NCBI GenBank assembly: GCA_034112445.1
Contig: JAWUVI010000014.1
Coordinates: forward strand, 62,001-126,000
Length of the DNA: 64,000 nt
DNA from: Pelagadaptatus sp034112445
GTDB taxonomy: Bacteria > Pseudomonadota > Gammaproteobacteria > Pseudomonadales > Cellvibrionaceae
Direction: 5' to 3'
Part shown: positions 60,774 to 64,000 of the stretch, in pieces
Layout: the number at the start of each line of letters is the position of its first letter
How positions within the stretch are numbered: the first letter of the stretch is position 1
Translations under genes and position numbers: made by a program
Notes under the pieces: model-generated
Database searches by the model: none
The model's input: only the letters and a program-made list of their open reading frames with translations
What the model was told of the DNA's origin: nothing

Positions 60774-62258
60774 ATGTCTGTTCGTACTCGTATTGCCCCA
60801 TCACCTACTGGTGATCCTCATGTAGGCACCGCCTATATTGCTTTATTCAATTTATGTTTCGCTCGCCAACATCAAGGTAAGTTTATTTTAAGGATTGAAG
60901 ATACTGATCAGCAGCGATCTACTCCTGAATCCGAACAGGCCATTTTAGACAGTTTGAGATGGATGGGTTTGGATTGGGATGAAGGCCCTGATAAAGGCGG
61001 TGATTTTGGTCCGTACCGTCAAAGTGAGCGTGGAGATATTTATTCTAAATACGCTCAGGAATTGGTTGAAAAAGGCCATGCTTTTTATTGTTACCGAACG
61101 TCAGAGGAACTTGATGAGCTACGAGCCGCTCGTCGTGAAGCGGGTGGTTTTGCTGCGCTAAAACCAAGTGAATTAATGTTTGATGATGCCGAAGTTGACC
61201 GCCGCAAAGCTGCAGGGATGCCAGCAGTGGTAAGAATGATGGTTCCTGAAGGTGAGGGGCCGTGTCCCGTAGAGGATATGTTGCGCGGAACGGTTGAGCT
61301 TGATTGGGGGCAGGTTGATGCTCAAATTCTACTGAAGTCTGATGGCATGCCGACTTATCATCTCGCTAATGTAGTAGATGATCATTTGATGCAAATCACT
61401 CATGTTTTACGCGGTGAAGAATGGATTAACTCAGCCCCAAAGCATAAATTGCTGTATGAGTATTTTGGTTGGGATATGCCGACATTGTGCCATTTACCTT
61501 TGTTGCGCAACCCAGATAAATCAAAGCTCAGTAAACGTAAAAACCCAACCTCTATTTTGTATTATCAGCGAATGGGTTATTTGCCTGAAGCTTTGTCAAA
61601 TTATTTAGGGCGTATGGGCTGGTCGATGCCTGATGAGAGTGAAAAGTTTACCCTTCATCAAATGATCGATAATTTTGATGTGCAAAGAGTCTCATTAGGA
61701 GGCCCTATTTTTGATGTCGAGAAATTATCCTGGTTGAATGGATTGTGGATTCGTGAGGATCTCAATACCGAGCAACTGGCCACTCGGTTACAAGAGTGGG
61801 CCCTAAATCGTGACAATCTTTTGCAGGTGTTGCCGCTAGCACAACCAAGAATGCAAATGTTAAGTGATTTTGCGCCTCTTACCGCTTTTTTAGCATCAGG
61901 CCAGTTGCCTTTAACGGGCGATAGCTTCTCCGCGGTAAAGCTGGATGAGAATCAGTTAAAGGAGGCGTTACAATTTGCTTTATGGCGTCTTGAAGCACTT
62001 CGTGTGTGGGATAGGGATGGAATTTTCACCTCGTTAAAGCAGCTATCTGAGCAGCTGGATATAAAGCTAAAAGACTTCTTGGCGCCTATATTTGTTGCTA
62101 TAGCAGGAACGACAGCATCTTTTTCGGTGATGGATTCTATGGTCCTATTGGGGCCAGATATGAGTCGAGCTAGATTGCGCCATGCGTTGGTGGTGTGCTG
62201 CGGCGAACTGGGTAAAAAGCAGCTTAAAAAGCTTGAAAAGCGATATTTGAGTCTTTGA
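60774..62258 (+). CDS. gltX: Glutamyl-tRNA synthetase
   Basis: 494 residues, class I synthetase. HIGH-type motif IAPSPTGDPHVGTAYIALFN, then LRIEDTDQQRS and, before the anticodon-binding part, the KMSKS-type loop PDKSKLSKRKNP. The anticodon-binding domain is at about 340-494 with EALRVWDRDGIFTSLKQL. It charges tRNA-Glu, needed for all translation and for haem synthesis through glutamyl-tRNA. Length is normal. It stands alone with its own likely promoter. Confidence 0.97.
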   Translation: MSVRTRIAPSPTGDPHVGTAYIALFNLCFARQHQGKFILRIEDTDQQRSTPESEQAILDSLRWMGLDWDEGPDKGGDFGPYRQSERGDIYSKYAQELVEKGHAFYCYRTSEELDELRAARREAGGFAALKPSELMFDDAEVDRRKAAGMPAVVRMMVPEGEGPCPVEDMLRGTVELDWGQVDAQILLKSDGMPTYHLANVVDDHLMQITHVLRGEEWINSAPKHKLLYEYFGWDMPTLCHLPLLRNPDKSKLSKRKNPTSILYYQRMGYLPEALSNYLGRMGWSMPDESEKFTLHQMIDNFDVQRVSLGGPIFDVEKLSWLNGLWIREDLNTEQLATRLQEWALNRDNLLQVLPLAQPRMQMLSDFAPLTAFLASGQLPLTGDSFSAVKLDENQLKEALQFALWRLEALRVWDRDGIFTSLKQLSEQLDIKLKDFLAPIFVAIAGTTASFSVMDSMVLLGPDMSRARLRHALVVCCGELGKKQLKKLEKRYLSL

Positions 62259-62272
62259 TCTCTACAGTAAGT

Positions 62273-62300
62273 CTGAGGTGCTTATTCGCTGAGCCCTCAG
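62273..62300. terminator. Possible hairpin after gltX
   Basis: ctgagg paired with cctcag across a 16-base loop lies 15 bases after gltX. No long T-run follows, so a weak call. Confidence 0.3.
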
Positions 62301-62482
62301 GCTATTTTCTATAGGTACGGTGGCTTCCCGCTATTTCTTTTTAATCCAATATTTTACTTTAGAATCCTTCATTAAAGCCGATAGTAGCTATACTGATTAT
62401 CCGTTATCAAGAAATTAGGCATGAGTAAGAGCCCAATTTCACATAGATAATTGACCCAGAATAACGAAAAGTGAGGCATGCT

Positions 62483-64000
62483 TTGAAGTCGATATTATAC
62501 CCAGCAATTGCATTAATGAACCGCTTGAGCTTTGGGCTCAAATTTAGTTTGGTTAGCGCTATGTTCGTTATACCTATGGCGGTAACAAATTTTTATGTCG
62601 TTTTGGGCTTTTACGATCAATTTATCAGTACCCGTACTGAGCTTAACGCGATAAGCGAGATTACCACAGCTATCAAAACTCGCCGGAGTATTCTTGAGTA
62701 CAGTAATCTAAATCAAATTGATCGTATTCCAGTGTTTAGCGCTGATGATCTTCCTAGCAGAGTAAAATCCAGCTTTAATGTTATTGATAAAGGCTTAAAG
62801 TCACTGCAGCCGGTATCCAGAAAAGAATCAGAAAAACAAGCTTTTAGAAAACAATTAACCTCTTTAACGGTAGCTCTAGAAAATATTGGAGCTGAAGCAA
62901 TTCCTATCGATCGTTATGATAAAACTGAACTCATGCTTAATAACTATATGTCTTTCGTGGCTCTTATGGGGTCTCAAAGTGGTTTGAGTCAAGACGAAGA
63001 TATTGTAATACGTGTTATATCTGAATTCATGTTGGGAACAGCTCATCACAATACTATTGTGTTGGGGCAAGTAAGAGCAGCTGGAACTACAGCGTATAGA
63101 ACGGGAGGGCGACTCAGTTCTGAAACCAGTATGGAGCTAGAAGAACTTAGCTTGGAGCTCCAAAAAATGGGGCAAACCTATAAATCTGAAATTAACGATA
63201 TCTTATCTAAAGATCCAAGATTAGTGGCTGTGATTGGTGATTTAGCTAAAGCGGTTCAAAACGGCTATACAGAAATTATAAGCAAGGTTGAGAATGACAT
63301 TCTTTTTGCCAGTTCTATGAAAGCATCGTGGGTGCCATTTTATGAGTATATGGGTCAAAAATTAGAAGCTGATTTCCGTGTTATAGACGCGATGCTTGCC
63401 CATGTTGAATCGGAGTTAGAGTCAAGGTTGATTGTTAAGCGCGTTCAAATGCTGTCGATTGTCGGTGTGTTATTTGTCGTATTCATAATTATCTTTTATT
63501 TGTATGCAGGCTTTTATGTTTCTACACGAGGAACCATCAGTGGCTTAACCAATATTGTTGATAAAGTAGCCGCTGGTAATATGACGGTAAGCTACGCTGT
63601 TTCAAGTAAGGATGAGCTAGGCGAATTAGGTGGCGTTTTTAACGGTATGATTATTAAGATCCATGATCTAATTCAAATGGTAGGAGAAACAGTTATTGAA
63701 GTAGAGCGTCAGTCAGAACGTGTTCAGAAGGTTTCTTCAGAGAGCAATATCTTAGTGACTGGTCAGCGTCAGCAAATAGAGTTGGTTGCCAATGCAATGA
63801 ACGAAATGTCCAGTGCTACCCAAGAAGTTTCCAGCAGCTCTGCAACAGCGGTACAGAGTGCCAAAAGTGTTAATGATCAAACCCTAAGTGGCCGTGAAGT
63901 GGTTGAGCAACAAGTTGGCAGTATCAATCAGTTGGCGCAAGAGATTGAAAAGTCAGTAAATGTTATCAATCAATTAGCTACCGATAGCGCCGCAATCAGT
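62483..64000 (+). CDS. Methyl-accepting chemotaxis protein (partial, right edge)
   Basis: About 506 residues are present; the reading frame runs off the window. Start is TTG at 62483 with GAGG six bases upstream; an ATG at 62516 is the alternative. Membrane helix 1 is at about 18-44 (KFSLVSAMFVIPMAVTNFYV), then a ~280-residue helical periplasmic sensor, and helix 2 at about 326-349 (MLSIVGVLFVVFIIIFYLY). A HAMP domain follows (ISGLTNIVDKVAAGNMTV, SKDELGELGGVFNGM), then the start of the signalling coiled coil (NAMNEMSSATQEVSSSSATA). The ligand cannot be predicted. It is close to the ODP-like pair, which may feed the same pathway. Confidence 0.9.
   Translation, partial: MKSILYPAIALMNRLSFGLKFSLVSAMFVIPMAVTNFYVVLGFYDQFISTRTELNAISEITTAIKTRRSILEYSNLNQIDRIPVFSADDLPSRVKSSFNVIDKGLKSLQPVSRKESEKQAFRKQLTSLTVALENIGAEAIPIDRYDKTELMLNNYMSFVALMGSQSGLSQDEDIVIRVISEFMLGTAHHNTIVLGQVRAAGTTAYRTGGRLSSETSMELEELSLELQKMGQTYKSEINDILSKDPRLVAVIGDLAKAVQNGYTEIISKVENDILFASSMKASWVPFYEYMGQKLEADFRVIDAMLAHVESELESRLIVKRVQMLSIVGVLFVVFIIIFYLYAGFYVSTRGTISGLTNIVDKVAAGNMTVSYAVSSKDELGELGGVFNGMIIKIHDLIQMVGETVIEVERQSERVQKVSSESNILVTGQRQQIELVANAMNEMSSATQEVSSSSATAVQSAKSVNDQTLSGREVVEQQVGSINQLAQEIEKSVNVINQLATDSAAIS

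Noticed and set aside
62259..62482. Gap after gltX as a site for tRNA genes, which often sit near gltX
   Set aside because: No cloverleaf or T-arm consensus (GTTCRANNC) could be found; only a weak hairpin and AT-rich sequence are present.

Overview
The window looks like chromosome from a free-living, probably marine gammaproteobacterium of moderate GC content. The gene set points that way: RdgC, BolA, YheU, TrhO, MnmC, FldB, TrmL and a complete MSHA-type IV pilus locus, together with a Baeyer-Villiger monooxygenase, a family III CoA-transferase, a thiolase-like/enoyl-CoA hydratase fusion and a PhaF-like phasin. Placement near Cellvibrionales/Spongiibacteraceae is only my inference from this mix. 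There are no rRNA or tRNA genes, insertion sequences, prophage or CRISPR arrays that I can see, and no gap between genes exceeds about 230 bases.

Layout. 1-7.9 kb: the start of a TRAP-transporter pair (a P-type binding protein running off the left edge, and its TatT lipoprotein partner), a GcvR-like double-ACT protein, YheU with an overlapping alpha/beta hydrolase, a small monooxygenase-fold protein, TusA, a Baeyer-Villiger monooxygenase and RNase II. 8.0-10.6 kb: a compact three-gene unit made of a ZorA/TolQ-like proton-channel subunit with a long tail, a ZorB/MotB-like OmpA-domain partner and an unrecognised Cys/His-containing protein. This is the best candidate for a little-described system. 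10.7-23.6 kb: housekeeping genes (bolA, trhO, phasin, rdgC, mnmC, fldB, trmL), a diguanylate cyclase, an internally duplicated periplasmic binding protein, a glutamine cyclotransferase and a ComFB-like protein.

23.8-40.1 kb: a continuous MSHA pilus locus (mshI, a PilN-like gene, mshJ-K-L-M-N-E-G, a prepilin, mshA-C-D-O-P-Q), nearly all genes overlapping or a few bases apart. MshE carries the tandem N-terminal motifs of c-di-GMP-binding MshEN domains. In three prepilin genes the leader peptide, immediately before the cleavage site, is encoded by short palindromic repeat DNA. This is the most striking sequence-level oddity in the window.

40.2-50 kb: a VIT1/CCC1 metal transporter, the thiolase-like/hydratase fusion, and a molybdenum hydroxylase module (IorA-like and IorB-like subunits, an XdhC-type maturation factor, a MobA/MocA-like cytidylyltransferase and a small membrane protein), then a short-chain dehydrogenase. 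50-59 kb: a feoA-feoB operon with a Fur-box-like site and an extra acidic Cys-rich third gene, diverging from a five-gene oligopeptide ABC transporter operon whose OppC permease contains a fibronectin-III-like periplasmic insertion. A decayed tail of a POT-family peptide transporter lies just beyond it. 59.2-64 kb: a helical protein paired with an ODP-like di-iron metallo-beta-lactamase-fold protein (a likely oxygen-sensing pair), gltX, and the start of a methyl-accepting chemotaxis protein that runs off the right edge.
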